Assembly: GCA_947306845.1 (NCBI GenBank)
Contig: CAMZHP010000010.1
Span: 1 to 25,579 of the forward strand
Source of the DNA: an uncultured Prevotellaceae bacterium
GTDB taxonomy: Bacteria; Bacteroidota; Bacteroidia; Bacteroidales; Bacteroidaceae
DNA: 25,579 nt
Direction of reading: 5' to 3'
Position numbers and translations under genes: made by a program. Positions 8,824 through 15,790 of this stretch are shown here, piece after piece (position 1 is the stretch's first letter; each line of letters opens with the position of its first letter). Under the pieces are notes generated by a model. The model saw only the letters and a program-made list of their open reading frames with translations, made no database searches and was not told where the DNA came from.

Positions 8824-9534
8824 ATGAAACGCTTTATTACCATGACAAGCATGTTGCTGATGATGGCCATGATGGCATTGGCTTCTACTCATCATCACCA
8901 GGATGGGGGCACCGATGCCCGCACATTCGGTCTCAAGGGCAACGTGGGGAAAGTCATCACCACACCTTATTTCGCCACACCAGGCGAAGACGGCCTCGTA
9001 CAAGGCGAGAAGATGGACGGCAGCGAGTCGGAGATGGCTTTCGATTGGCAGGGTAGGGTGCTGCGTGACCTTTATGGCAATGTCTATGTGTATGATGAAG
9101 CGGGCAACTTCATCAAGGGTGAGGAAGACTACCAGAAAATGAAGCGCGATGGTCAGGGCCGTATCGTGCTCTACGAGAGCAGACGTGATGATGAGGATGA
9201 CACCTGCTTCACGATGGAGTTCACCTATGACTCGAAAGGCAGGGTCAGCAAGATGAACCTCTCTCTCTGGGAGGGGGCCTACACCGATGAACTCGTCTAT
9301 CAGGGCGACAATGTCTATCCGGATAAGATCATCAACAAGGGCTCGGAGCAGGGTGAGGATACTAAGATGACGACTCAATACCGTTACCTGGATTTTGACG
9401 AGCAGGGCAACTGGCTCAAGCGCGAGGTGCATGTCACCGTTGTCACCACGGAGGAGACTGGCGACTCTTCTGCTCCCGTACCCACCAAGGAGGAGATCTA
9501 CACCATAGAGGAGAGGGAGATAAAATACTATTGA
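8824..9534 (+). CDS. Secreted protein with YD/RHS-like repeats, function unknown
   Basis: The 236-residue product starts with a methionine-rich signal peptide (MKRFITMTSMLLMMAMMALA). The rest is acidic and holds several short beta-hairpin units of the YD/RHS style: FDWQGRVLRD, YDEAGNFIKG, RDGQGRIVLYE, YDSKGRVSKM and DEQGNWLKRE. Each gives a D/Y-x-x-G-x core about 25-60 residues apart. True RHS toxins are far longer and carry a C-terminal toxin, which is absent here, so a small periplasmic or surface protein is more likely. Similar small proteins are common in Bacteroidetes without an assigned role. It stands alone between its own promoter and the non-coding segment upstream of the SusC-type gene. 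An antisense frame spanning 8803-9600 is judged a shadow. Confidence 0.75.
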   Translation: MKRFITMTSMLLMMAMMALASTHHHQDGGTDARTFGLKGNVGKVITTPYFATPGEDGLVQGEKMDGSESEMAFDWQGRVLRDLYGNVYVYDEAGNFIKGEEDYQKMKRDGQGRIVLYESRRDDEDDTCFTMEFTYDSKGRVSKMNLSLWEGAYTDELVYQGDNVYPDKIINKGSEQGEDTKMTTQYRYLDFDEQGNWLKREVHVTVVTTEETGDSSAPVPTKEEIYTIEEREIKYY

Positions 9535-9552
9535 TTCAAAGTTTTGCATCTG

Positions 9553-9694
9553 TTCAACTTTTGGGAGTATAGGAGTATAGGAGTTTAGGAGTTTAGACAA
9601 TAGAACTGATTATTCATCGTCAGTATAGGCAATGACTTGCAAGAGTAATGTCTACACTCCTAAACTACCACACTCCTACACTCCTTTCAACTTT
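9553..9694. mobile_element. Miniature inverted-repeat-like element with octamer-built ends
   Basis: Four tandem 8-bp units (GAGTATAG twice, GAGTTTAG twice; 9565-9596) face four degenerate units in the opposite direction (9652-9683), forming imperfect inverted ends of about 36 bases around a 50-base core. The whole is flanked by a perfect 9-bp direct repeat, TTCAACTTT, at 9553-9561 and 9686-9694, as expected of a target-site duplication. It encodes no protein. A non-autonomous element is inferred from structure alone; a folded RNA or terminator-like repeat is the alternative. It lies 18 bases after the YD-protein stop. Confidence 0.5.
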
Positions 9695-9708
9695 AAAGAA
9701 AAATTTCG

Positions 9709-9757
9709 CATAATTATGTATAAATACGGCAATTTGGCATATTTATACATAATTATG
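9709..9757. promoter_or_regulatory. Perfect 18-bp dyad, candidate operator of the SusC/SusD locus
   Basis: Bases 9709-9726 (CATAATTATGTATAAATA) are repeated exactly as reverse complement at 9740-9757 around a 13-base spacer. Each arm also contains the self-complementary decamer CATAATTATG. It lies about 45 bases upstream of the probable promoter and 138 bases upstream of the SusC-type ATG. The perfect symmetry, AT content and position suggest a binding site for a dimeric regulator. No regulator gene is adjacent, so the binding protein is unknown. An attenuator stem is unlikely because the dyad lies before the inferred start site. Confidence 0.6.
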
Positions 9758-9799
9758 TATTATTTAACATAAAAAATATGAAGGAATAGGGAATAAAAC

Positions 9800-9831
9800 T
9801 TGCATAGTTCAAAAAATAATGCCGACATTTG
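9800..9831 (+). promoter_or_regulatory. Probable promoter of the SusC-type gene
   Basis: TTG (9800-9802), 21 bases, then GACATTTG (9824-9831), followed by CACC as in many Bacteroidetes -7 regions. The first base of TAnnTTTG is G rather than T, so the promoter may be weak and dependent on an activator at the upstream dyad. It argues against a start at the in-frame TTG at 9829. Confidence 0.5.
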
Positions 9832-9894
9832 CACCCTGAAAAGAAAATTGGTTTTTTCAAAGGTAAAAGATTGATTAAATTAATAAAAAGAAGG

Positions 9895-12636
9895 ATGCAA
9901 AAACTGCTGTTCTTGAGTTCGCTCTTCCTCCTCTTTCCTTTCGTGGCAAGAGCGGACGACGAGATTGTACCTTTGCCCGACAACCCTGTCGACACGCAGT
10001 ATGTATGGAGCAAGGATTTGAATGAATTTGTCGTTACAGGTCAGGGTGGAGCCGTTTCCAAGCGCCGCCTTTCCTCCAATGTGACAAAACTCTCGGCTGC
10101 CGACCTCGCCAAATTGCCCACGGGCCGCATCGACCAGATGTTGCAGAATGCCGTTCCCAACATGCAGATCACATTGACCAATGGGCAGCCCGGCACTACC
10201 TCCATGATCAAGTCGCGCGGCCTCTCATCGGCTTTCACCAATTCCACCCCCGTGATTTATGTGGATGGCGTGCGTGTTGACAACCTCAACACCGGATCGT
10301 CCCTCTTCAACGTGATGAACAATGCCTATGGCGACATCAACGGTCAGACAGCGGCCTCGAGTGCCATCGGCGACATCCCAATGGAGAACATCGAACATAT
10401 CGAGTATGTTCCGGGAGGCGCTGCCACCACGCTCTACGGTTCTGATGCCGCCAATGGCGTGATACAGATTTTTACGAAAAATCACGGCACAGGGCGCTTC
10501 AATGCCTCCGTCACCGCACAGATGGGGATTGATGTGGCTAACTCGCAGTTCTACCATTTCAACCGAACCAAGGAACTGCTCCACCAGACAGGATTTCAGC
10601 AGCGTTATGGCTTGTCGTTCTCTGGCGGCACCGATCGCTTGGGCTATTCTTTCGGAGCGAGCATGAGTCAGAACACAGGCACCATCATCCACGATGGAAA
10701 TGAGCAGAAGAAGTACGACCTGCGCTTCGGGTCTTCCATCCGCATGAACTCCATGCTGAAATACACCAACTCTTTCGGTCTGGTGGCGGAAGAGTACAGA
10801 CGCAACCGCAACGGCAACCAAGGCTACTACACCGGACTGTGGTTCGCCGAGGGCAGTGCGGCAGCCAACTTCACCTATACGGCAGAGGACGGCACGCAGC
10901 ACAACTTCCCCGCCGATATCGATTCCGCCTCGCCCTTTGTCTATGAGAAGATGAAGGAGTTCGTCTCCGAGGCAGAGGCCCTGCAGGACCATAAGGAGGA
11001 GGTGAAGCGCTTCCAGACATCACATCAGTTGGAGTTCACCCCGATAAGGAATCTCTCCTTCCATGGCACACTCGGTCTTGACTACCGTTACAATACCGAC
11101 AAATTGGTGGAGACCAACCGCTATATCATCCATACACAGATGAAGCCGGCGGGAACCACCGATGCCGGTAGCGTGGCCAACTATGACCGCAACTACTATG
11201 GCATCACGGGCGAGATCAACGGCCAGTGGAAATACTACCATGACGACCTGTTGAGCAATATCCTCACCGGAGGATTCCAATACTTCAGCACTCATGACCA
11301 CCAGAGCCTTTACAAAGGTCAGAACGTGCGTGACGGTGCCCGCATCATGTCTGGTGCCGGAACCATCCAAGCCGATGAGTGGCTGAGTTACCTGCACAGT
11401 TATGGATTCTACCTGCAGGACAACTTCGGCTGGCGCAACCGCTATTTCCTTGACCTGGGCATGCGTGTCGACTACAACACCGCTTTCGGCGACAAGGTGG
11501 CATGGCAGGCCTACCCCAAGGTGGGACTCTCCTATATCGTCTCCGACGAGCCGTGGATGCGGCCGTTGGTGTTCGAGGGTTGGGTCAACACATTGAAACT
11601 GATGGCTAACTACGGTGTGGCTGGCAGTTATCCGCCGGCTTTCGAGTACCAGCGCACCATCGAGGTGAGTTCGTATCTTGACAAGCAAGCCAACACTTTC
11701 GGAAAAAACGGCAACCCCAACTTGGGACCAGAGAAGAAACATTCGTTTGAGATGGGACTTCAGGGAGCGTTCTTCCACAATGTGCTACAACTCGGATTCA
11801 ACTATTACCATGCCGTGACTTATGATGCCCTCTTCAACGTACCCACGCTGCCGTCATCGGGGCAGAGCAGTTACTACCTAGCCAACATCGGCAAGATACG
11901 CAACAGGGGCATCGAGGCACTGGTGGGGGTGAACATCATCGACACCAAAGACTGGGGACTGGGCGTGCGCGCCTCGCTCAACACCAATGACAACAAGGTG
12001 CTCTCCACAGGCGGCGTGGTCCCCTTCGCCATCGGCGGCTTCTCTTCGCGCACCATCGTCACCGTCGTCGAGGAGGGCAAGTCGGTGGGCTTCCTCCGGG
12101 GAACCGCCACCACGCTGAATGCCGACAACACCATCGCCAAGACCCTGAACAACCAGGACCTGGGGCGCACCATTCCCACCCTGTTTGGCAACTTCTCCCT
12201 CTCCGCCCGTTGGAAAAAACTCCAACTGACCGTCATGGGCGACTATCAGACAGGGGCGTATGTCCACTCCTTCGACCGGCAGTTCCGTTTCGCCAAAGGC
12301 ATCCCCGACGAGGCCATCCCCGCTGCCGCCCTCCAAGGCACCACGCAAGCCAAGTCATGGCTCAACTTCACCAACTTCTTCGTGGAGAAAGCCGATTTCA
12401 TAAAGATCCGCAACATCGGACTCGACTATTCCTTCCAGTTCCCGAAGTTCGTCATCCATGACCTCGACCTGGCATTCAACATCTATAACCCGTTCTCTTG
12501 GACGAGCAGCAGCGTCGATCCCGAGGCAGTGCTGAGCGGCGCCCGCACGCAAGGTGCCGTGGCCACGGGCGGACTGAGTTACAGCAGTTACAGCCTGCCG
12601 CGGCAATACGTGCTGACAGCGAAGATGAGTTTTTAG
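9895..12636 (+). CDS. TonB-dependent outer-membrane receptor, SusC-like
   Basis: From the ATG at 9895 the protein has 913 residues with a signal peptide (MQKLLFLSSLFLLFPFVARA). A TonB-box-like EFVVTG lies at 44-49, followed by a plug domain (about 55-180) with VIYVDGVRVD, IEHIEYVPGGAATTLYGSDAANGVIQIFTK, and then a beta-barrel to the C-terminal Phe in LTAKMSF. These are the marks of receptors that carry large nutrients across the outer membrane with TonB energy. Classic SusC proteins carry a carboxypeptidase-like beta-sandwich of about 80 residues before the plug; here the plug begins almost at once, so this is the short form. The SusD-type gene starts 23 bases downstream, so the pair should form a lidded importer. 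In-frame codons from 9829 would add a basic stretch before the signal peptide and are rejected. Confidence 0.93.
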   Translation: MQKLLFLSSLFLLFPFVARADDEIVPLPDNPVDTQYVWSKDLNEFVVTGQGGAVSKRRLSSNVTKLSAADLAKLPTGRIDQMLQNAVPNMQITLTNGQPGTTSMIKSRGLSSAFTNSTPVIYVDGVRVDNLNTGSSLFNVMNNAYGDINGQTAASSAIGDIPMENIEHIEYVPGGAATTLYGSDAANGVIQIFTKNHGTGRFNASVTAQMGIDVANSQFYHFNRTKELLHQTGFQQRYGLSFSGGTDRLGYSFGASMSQNTGTIIHDGNEQKKYDLRFGSSIRMNSMLKYTNSFGLVAEEYRRNRNGNQGYYTGLWFAEGSAAANFTYTAEDGTQHNFPADIDSASPFVYEKMKEFVSEAEALQDHKEEVKRFQTSHQLEFTPIRNLSFHGTLGLDYRYNTDKLVETNRYIIHTQMKPAGTTDAGSVANYDRNYYGITGEINGQWKYYHDDLLSNILTGGFQYFSTHDHQSLYKGQNVRDGARIMSGAGTIQADEWLSYLHSYGFYLQDNFGWRNRYFLDLGMRVDYNTAFGDKVAWQAYPKVGLSYIVSDEPWMRPLVFEGWVNTLKLMANYGVAGSYPPAFEYQRTIEVSSYLDKQANTFGKNGNPNLGPEKKHSFEMGLQGAFFHNVLQLGFNYYHAVTYDALFNVPTLPSSGQSSYYLANIGKIRNRGIEALVGVNIIDTKDWGLGVRASLNTNDNKVLSTGGVVPFAIGGFSSRTIVTVVEEGKSVGFLRGTATTLNADNTIAKTLNNQDLGRTIPTLFGNFSLSARWKKLQLTVMGDYQTGAYVHSFDRQFRFAKGIPDEAIPAAALQGTTQAKSWLNFTNFFVEKADFIKIRNIGLDYSFQFPKFVIHDLDLAFNIYNPFSWTSSSVDPEAVLSGARTQGAVATGGLSYSSYSLPRQYVLTAKMSF

Positions 12637-12659
12637 TTCACCAAACATTGCCAAAGAAA

Positions 12660-14081
12660 ATGAAACTGAGATATTTTCCCATGATGATGGCGGCACTGCT
12701 GCTGGCAGGCTGCGATCTGGTCTCCCCCGATGAGATCGTCAATCCCAATGTCGACGAGTCGGCATTCCTCCATTCCGACAATCCGATGGAGACATGGATG
12801 AACGGTACAGAGAAGGAACTGGCTCTCCACATGTCGGATTTTGTGGAACTGATGGAGATTCTCTCGGACAATTATTTCAACAACTACACCCGTTCGAGCA
12901 AGGTGTTCGATATACCGCAGTTGCTCTACACCGACGGCGATGTCACCAACCTGCAGCGCCATATCGGCGCGTTGCGTGAGATGGCCGATTATGGTCTGAC
13001 AACGGTGGCGGATGCCGATCCCCACACCACCAATGCCGACCGCTTCCACCTGCTCTGGGTCAAGGCATACTCCTTCGTGCTGGCAGGAGACTTCTTCCGC
13101 GCGTTGCCCGTGGAGAACGGAGGCGACGTGGTGGAATGGGACCTTCAGATGAAAAAGGCGGAGGAGGTGCTCGCCGAGGCGCTCCCTTTGGCGTCGACCG
13201 ATGCCGACCGTGCTTTCATACACACCCTCCATGCCCGCGCCGCCTATCGGTTGGGCGACCGTGAGCAAGCCGTGGCACATGCCCGTCAGGCACTGGCCTG
13301 TTCCAACAATTTCTGCCACCAAGTGCAGTTCGACTCCAAGAATGGCGTGCTCAGCAGGGCACAGGAGGCCATCTGGAGCGACTGGTTCCAACCGCTGCCA
13401 CGGCTCGATTTCCTCGACCCCAAATATTTCCAGTTCAGCAGCACCGACCAATGTCCCATCACCATCGCCAAAGCAGAGGAGAACTATCTCATCCTCGCCG
13501 AGGCGGCATTGGCTGCCAACGACCTGACTGAGGCAAAAGCGCAACTCACGGCACTTCTTGGACTGGTCTCCGAGCGCCCTGTGCAGACTGGGATCAACGA
13601 CCAACTTGAGGGCCGCTACAACGGAGGACTGAAGGCATTCCCCAACGACCCCGACTACCGGGTGCAGGCATCGCCGTCAGACTCGCTCCGCTCCGGACTG
13701 ATCATCGACCGCCGGCCGCCGTGCCTCATTGCAATACCCTATATCTCGGGCACCTCGGTGACACAGGCTATGATTGACGGCCTCGACAACCACGACAGTG
13801 CGCTGGAACTGGTCTATCTCATGCGCCAGGAGATTTTCTTCGCAGAAGGGCGCAGACCGGCTGATCTGGGCATCCGCCTGCCGGTCTGTGAGGTGGAGGC
13901 TGCCAGCGCCCGCAACGCTGCGGCCTATACGGAGGCTTTCATACCCCAGTTTGTGCCACTCAACTACGGACTCGACGATTTCTCGGTCGATGACGAGGCA
14001 AAGACCGTGACCATCACCCACAACATGAACCATGTTATCATGGTAAATGCCCGTTCGGCAGACGTGGCACCGTTTGAGTGA
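12660..14081 (+). CDS. SusD/RagB-like nutrient-binding lipoprotein
   Basis: The 473-residue protein starts with a lipoprotein signal (MKLRYFPMMMAALLLAGC); Cys18 is the predicted lipidated residue and is followed by an acidic stretch suited to surface display. The body is helical with TPR-like segments, including AEENYLILAEAALA near residue 272, and ends with a long region containing LMRQEIFFAEGRRPADLGIR, which is typical of the SusD C-terminal part. SusD proteins cap the SusC barrel and bind the substrate outside the cell. The gene follows the SusC-type gene by 23 bases. Its reading frame remains open upstream into the SusC gene, but the lipobox fixes the start at 12660. A heptamer array begins at its stop codon, where TGA lies within GAGTGAA. 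Confidence 0.92.
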   Translation: MKLRYFPMMMAALLLAGCDLVSPDEIVNPNVDESAFLHSDNPMETWMNGTEKELALHMSDFVELMEILSDNYFNNYTRSSKVFDIPQLLYTDGDVTNLQRHIGALREMADYGLTTVADADPHTTNADRFHLLWVKAYSFVLAGDFFRALPVENGGDVVEWDLQMKKAEEVLAEALPLASTDADRAFIHTLHARAAYRLGDREQAVAHARQALACSNNFCHQVQFDSKNGVLSRAQEAIWSDWFQPLPRLDFLDPKYFQFSSTDQCPITIAKAEENYLILAEAALAANDLTEAKAQLTALLGLVSERPVQTGINDQLEGRYNGGLKAFPNDPDYRVQASPSDSLRSGLIIDRRPPCLIAIPYISGTSVTQAMIDGLDNHDSALELVYLMRQEIFFAEGRRPADLGIRLPVCEVEAASARNAAAYTEAFIPQFVPLNYGLDDFSVDDEAKTVTITHNMNHVIMVNARSADVAPFE

Positions 14082-14141
14082 AGAGTGAAGAATTTTGAGA
14101 ATTAAGAATTAAGGATTAGGAATTAAGAATTATGATTACTC
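14076..14141. repeat. Degenerate 7-bp tandem array, GAGTGAA then AATTAAG type
   Basis: Two copies of GAGTGAA (14076-14089) overlap the SusD stop codon. After a short irregular stretch, six 7-bp units run 14100-14141 (AATTAAG, AATTAAG, GATTAGG, AATTAAG, AATTATG, ATTACTC). The same final units recur at 19455-19475. The period of 7 is exact and the units vary by one or two bases. Confidence 0.75.
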
Positions 14142-14196
14142 CTGGAAGGATGGCGGACGCGATACATCGCATCTCTACCCTTACACCGCCAACTAA
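14128..14196 (+). pseudogene. Possible gene remnant (C-terminal tail only)
   Basis: Between two heptamer arrays lies about 50 bases of normal-complexity DNA. In one frame it reads SWKDGGRDTSHLYPYTAN followed by TAA at 14194. It looks like the end of a real protein but has no start or domain upstream, since the frame passes into the repeat array. It may be what is left of a gene between the SusD-type gene and the phosphodiesterase. A frame of this length can also occur by chance. Confidence 0.25.
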
Positions 14197-14202
14197 GTAC
14201 CA

Positions 14203-14251
14203 ACTATGCACTATGCACCATGCACTATGAACTATGAATTATGAACTATGA
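14203..14251. repeat. 7-bp tandem array, ACTATGA type
   Basis: Seven consecutive units of 7 bp: ACTATGC, ACTATGC, ACCATGC, ACTATGA, ACTATGA, ATTATGA, ACTATGA. It creates a series of ATG codons upstream of the phosphodiesterase, one of which (14241) is in frame with it. Confidence 0.8.
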
Positions 14252-14265
14252 ACTAAAAAAGCATA

Positions 14266-14300
14266 CCTCTCACCCCTCACCTTTCACCTCTCACCTCCTA
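14266..14300. repeat. 7-bp tandem array, CCTCTCA type
   Basis: Five exact-period units: CCTCTCA, CCCCTCA, CCTTTCA, CCTCTCA, CCTCCTA. It ends three bases before the chosen ATG of the phosphodiesterase. A short relative in reverse orientation occurs at 21626-21641 next to the AraC-type gene. Confidence 0.8.
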
Positions 14301-14303
14301 AAA

Positions 14304-15581
14304 ATGACCGCGTTGCTGTTGCTTTTGGCATCGGCCGTCACCGTCCATGCCCAGGAGAATGTCCGCTATGTTATCCTTATCACTATCGACGGGCTGCGGG
14401 CAGAGATGATCGACGACCCTCAGATGCCGTCGCCTTTTCTGAAGATGATGAGCCGCAACGGTCTGCGTGTCGGTCGTGTGATAGGCATCCCGCCGGCAGC
14501 CACCTATCCCTCGCACACCACATTGGTCACCGGTGAGGTGCCGGCGCGTCATCGGATTTTCTACAACCGTCCGTTCTTGTGGAACAAGGACACCGCCCGC
14601 ATCAGTTACTGGTATGCCGATAGTATCGCCGTGCCTACGATATGGCAGCGGGCGCATGAGGCGGGGATGAAGACGGCCTCGCTGTTCTGGCCCGTTTCCA
14701 CGGGAAGTTCTTATATCGACTACAACGTCCCTGAGTTTTGGTCGCTCGACTATAGTTGTGACCAGATGGAGTATATCAAACCCTCATGCACCCCGATGGG
14801 TATCCTCGACGAACTGGAACAGAATGCCTGTGGAAAACTGGATACCATTACTTACCAGGCCGGGTCGCTGCAACGTGATGGCCGTACCGCTGCGATGGCC
14901 AACTATCTGATGAACCATTATCAGCCGCAGCTGATGACCATCCACCTCATCACCACCGACTATAGCCAGCATGCCTTGGGCACACAGAGTCAGGAGCTGT
15001 TGCAGGACATGGGGAGTGCCGACCATGCCGTGGGCACCATCCTCGAGAACCTGCGGCTGACGCACCGCCTTGACAGTACGGTGGTCATCGTCACGGGCGA
15101 CCACGGCTTCTGTGATTACAGCAAGACCCTCAGTCCCAACGTATGGCTGACGCGTGCCGGACTGCTCAGTCCTCGGCCAGGGGGTGAGTGGAAGGCTTGT
15201 TTCTATGGGGGTGGCAACACCAGTTTCCTGTATCTTCGCCATGGCAAGGACAAAAAGACACTCCGACAAATACGTCGTCTGCTCGACCGCCTGCCCGATT
15301 CGGAACGTGGCCTCTTCCGCATCGTGGAGAAAGAGGAACTCACGGAAAAAGGGGCCGATCCAGCCGTGGCATTGGCTTTGGAACCCGTTGTCGGTGTGGC
15401 CGTCACCAACGACCGCACAGGTGAGGTGGTGACGGAGAAAAAAGGAGGCACTCATGGGTTCCTCAGCGGACAGGATGCCACTACGCTCATCGCCTATGGC
15501 CCCGGCTTCCCTCCCAGCCGCCAGGACTCCATCCGCCAGACCGCCATTGCCCCATGGATCCTCCGCCTGCTCGGATTGTGA
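14304..15581 (+). CDS. Type I phosphodiesterase / nucleotide pyrophosphatase (alkaline phosphatase superfamily)
   Basis: From the ATG at 14304 the protein has 425 residues and a signal peptide (MTALLLLLASAVTVHAQ). All metal ligands and the nucleophile of the NPP/alkaline phosphatase fold are visible: Asp29 (LITIDGLRAEM), Thr67 (AATYPSHTTLVTG), Asp219 and His223 (TTDYSQHALG), Asp266-His267 (VTGDHGF) and His384 (GGTHGFLSG). Such enzymes hydrolyse phosphodiesters or pyrophosphates, for example nucleotides or lipid head groups, in the periplasm or at the surface. The gene lies 222 bases after the SusD-type gene in the same direction, so it may process what the SusC/SusD pair binds. An earlier in-frame ATG at 14241 would add 21 residues encoded by the heptamer arrays and is less likely. 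The substrate cannot be told from sequence. Confidence 0.88.
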   Translation: MTALLLLLASAVTVHAQENVRYVILITIDGLRAEMIDDPQMPSPFLKMMSRNGLRVGRVIGIPPAATYPSHTTLVTGEVPARHRIFYNRPFLWNKDTARISYWYADSIAVPTIWQRAHEAGMKTASLFWPVSTGSSYIDYNVPEFWSLDYSCDQMEYIKPSCTPMGILDELEQNACGKLDTITYQAGSLQRDGRTAAMANYLMNHYQPQLMTIHLITTDYSQHALGTQSQELLQDMGSADHAVGTILENLRLTHRLDSTVVIVTGDHGFCDYSKTLSPNVWLTRAGLLSPRPGGEWKACFYGGGNTSFLYLRHGKDKKTLRQIRRLLDRLPDSERGLFRIVEKEELTEKGADPAVALALEPVVGVAVTNDRTGEVVTEKKGGTHGFLSGQDATTLIAYGPGFPPSRQDSIRQTAIAPWILRLLGL

Positions 15582-15705
15582 CTTTCTCAGTACATAGATA
15601 CATCAGGACAAGGGATGTTGAAAATGTGAAAGGTGGTCGGAAAACAAAAAAAGAAATACAATTATCTGATAAAAACCACAAATAAAGTGCAAGTTGACCC
15701 AAAGA

Positions 15706-15740
15706 TTTGCATAATAAATCAGTTTTTTGTGTTATCTTTG
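15706..15740 (+). promoter_or_regulatory. Promoter of the topoisomerase IV subunit A gene
   Basis: TATCTTTG at 15733-15740 is a perfect -7 element. The nearest TTTG (15706-15709) is 23 bases upstream, longer than the usual 19-21, so the -33 assignment is uncertain. Initiation near 15747 gives a leader of about 44 bases. The rest of 15582-15705 shows no gene or terminator. Confidence 0.55.
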
Positions 15741-15790
15741 CATCCAAATGTGCGACACGCCAAACATTAGGACCCAACTGATTGGAATTT

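Noticed and set aside
8803..9600. Minus-strand frame of 265 codons opposite the YD-repeat protein gene
   Set aside because: It lies fully antisense to a gene with a signal peptide and promoter, has no promoter of its own and begins inside the repeat element.
12498..12659. Extension of the SusD-type frame upstream into the SusC-type gene
   Set aside because: The lipoprotein signal begins at the ATG at 12660, and the upstream frame is the shadow of the SusC coding region.
12633..13604. Minus-strand frame of 323 codons across the SusD-type gene
   Set aside because: The opposite strand encodes a clear SusD-type lipoprotein; the antisense product shows no recognisable domain. Similar antisense frames at 5355-6104, 10225-10992, 11020-11778, 14784-15455, 17450-18121 and 19457-20170 were dismissed for the same reason.
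15751..15758. TGCGACAC in the leader of the topoisomerase gene as another regulatory half-site
   Set aside because: There is only one copy, no partner word at 19 bases, and it lies downstream of the inferred transcription start; the same word also occurs by chance in coding DNA near 16966.
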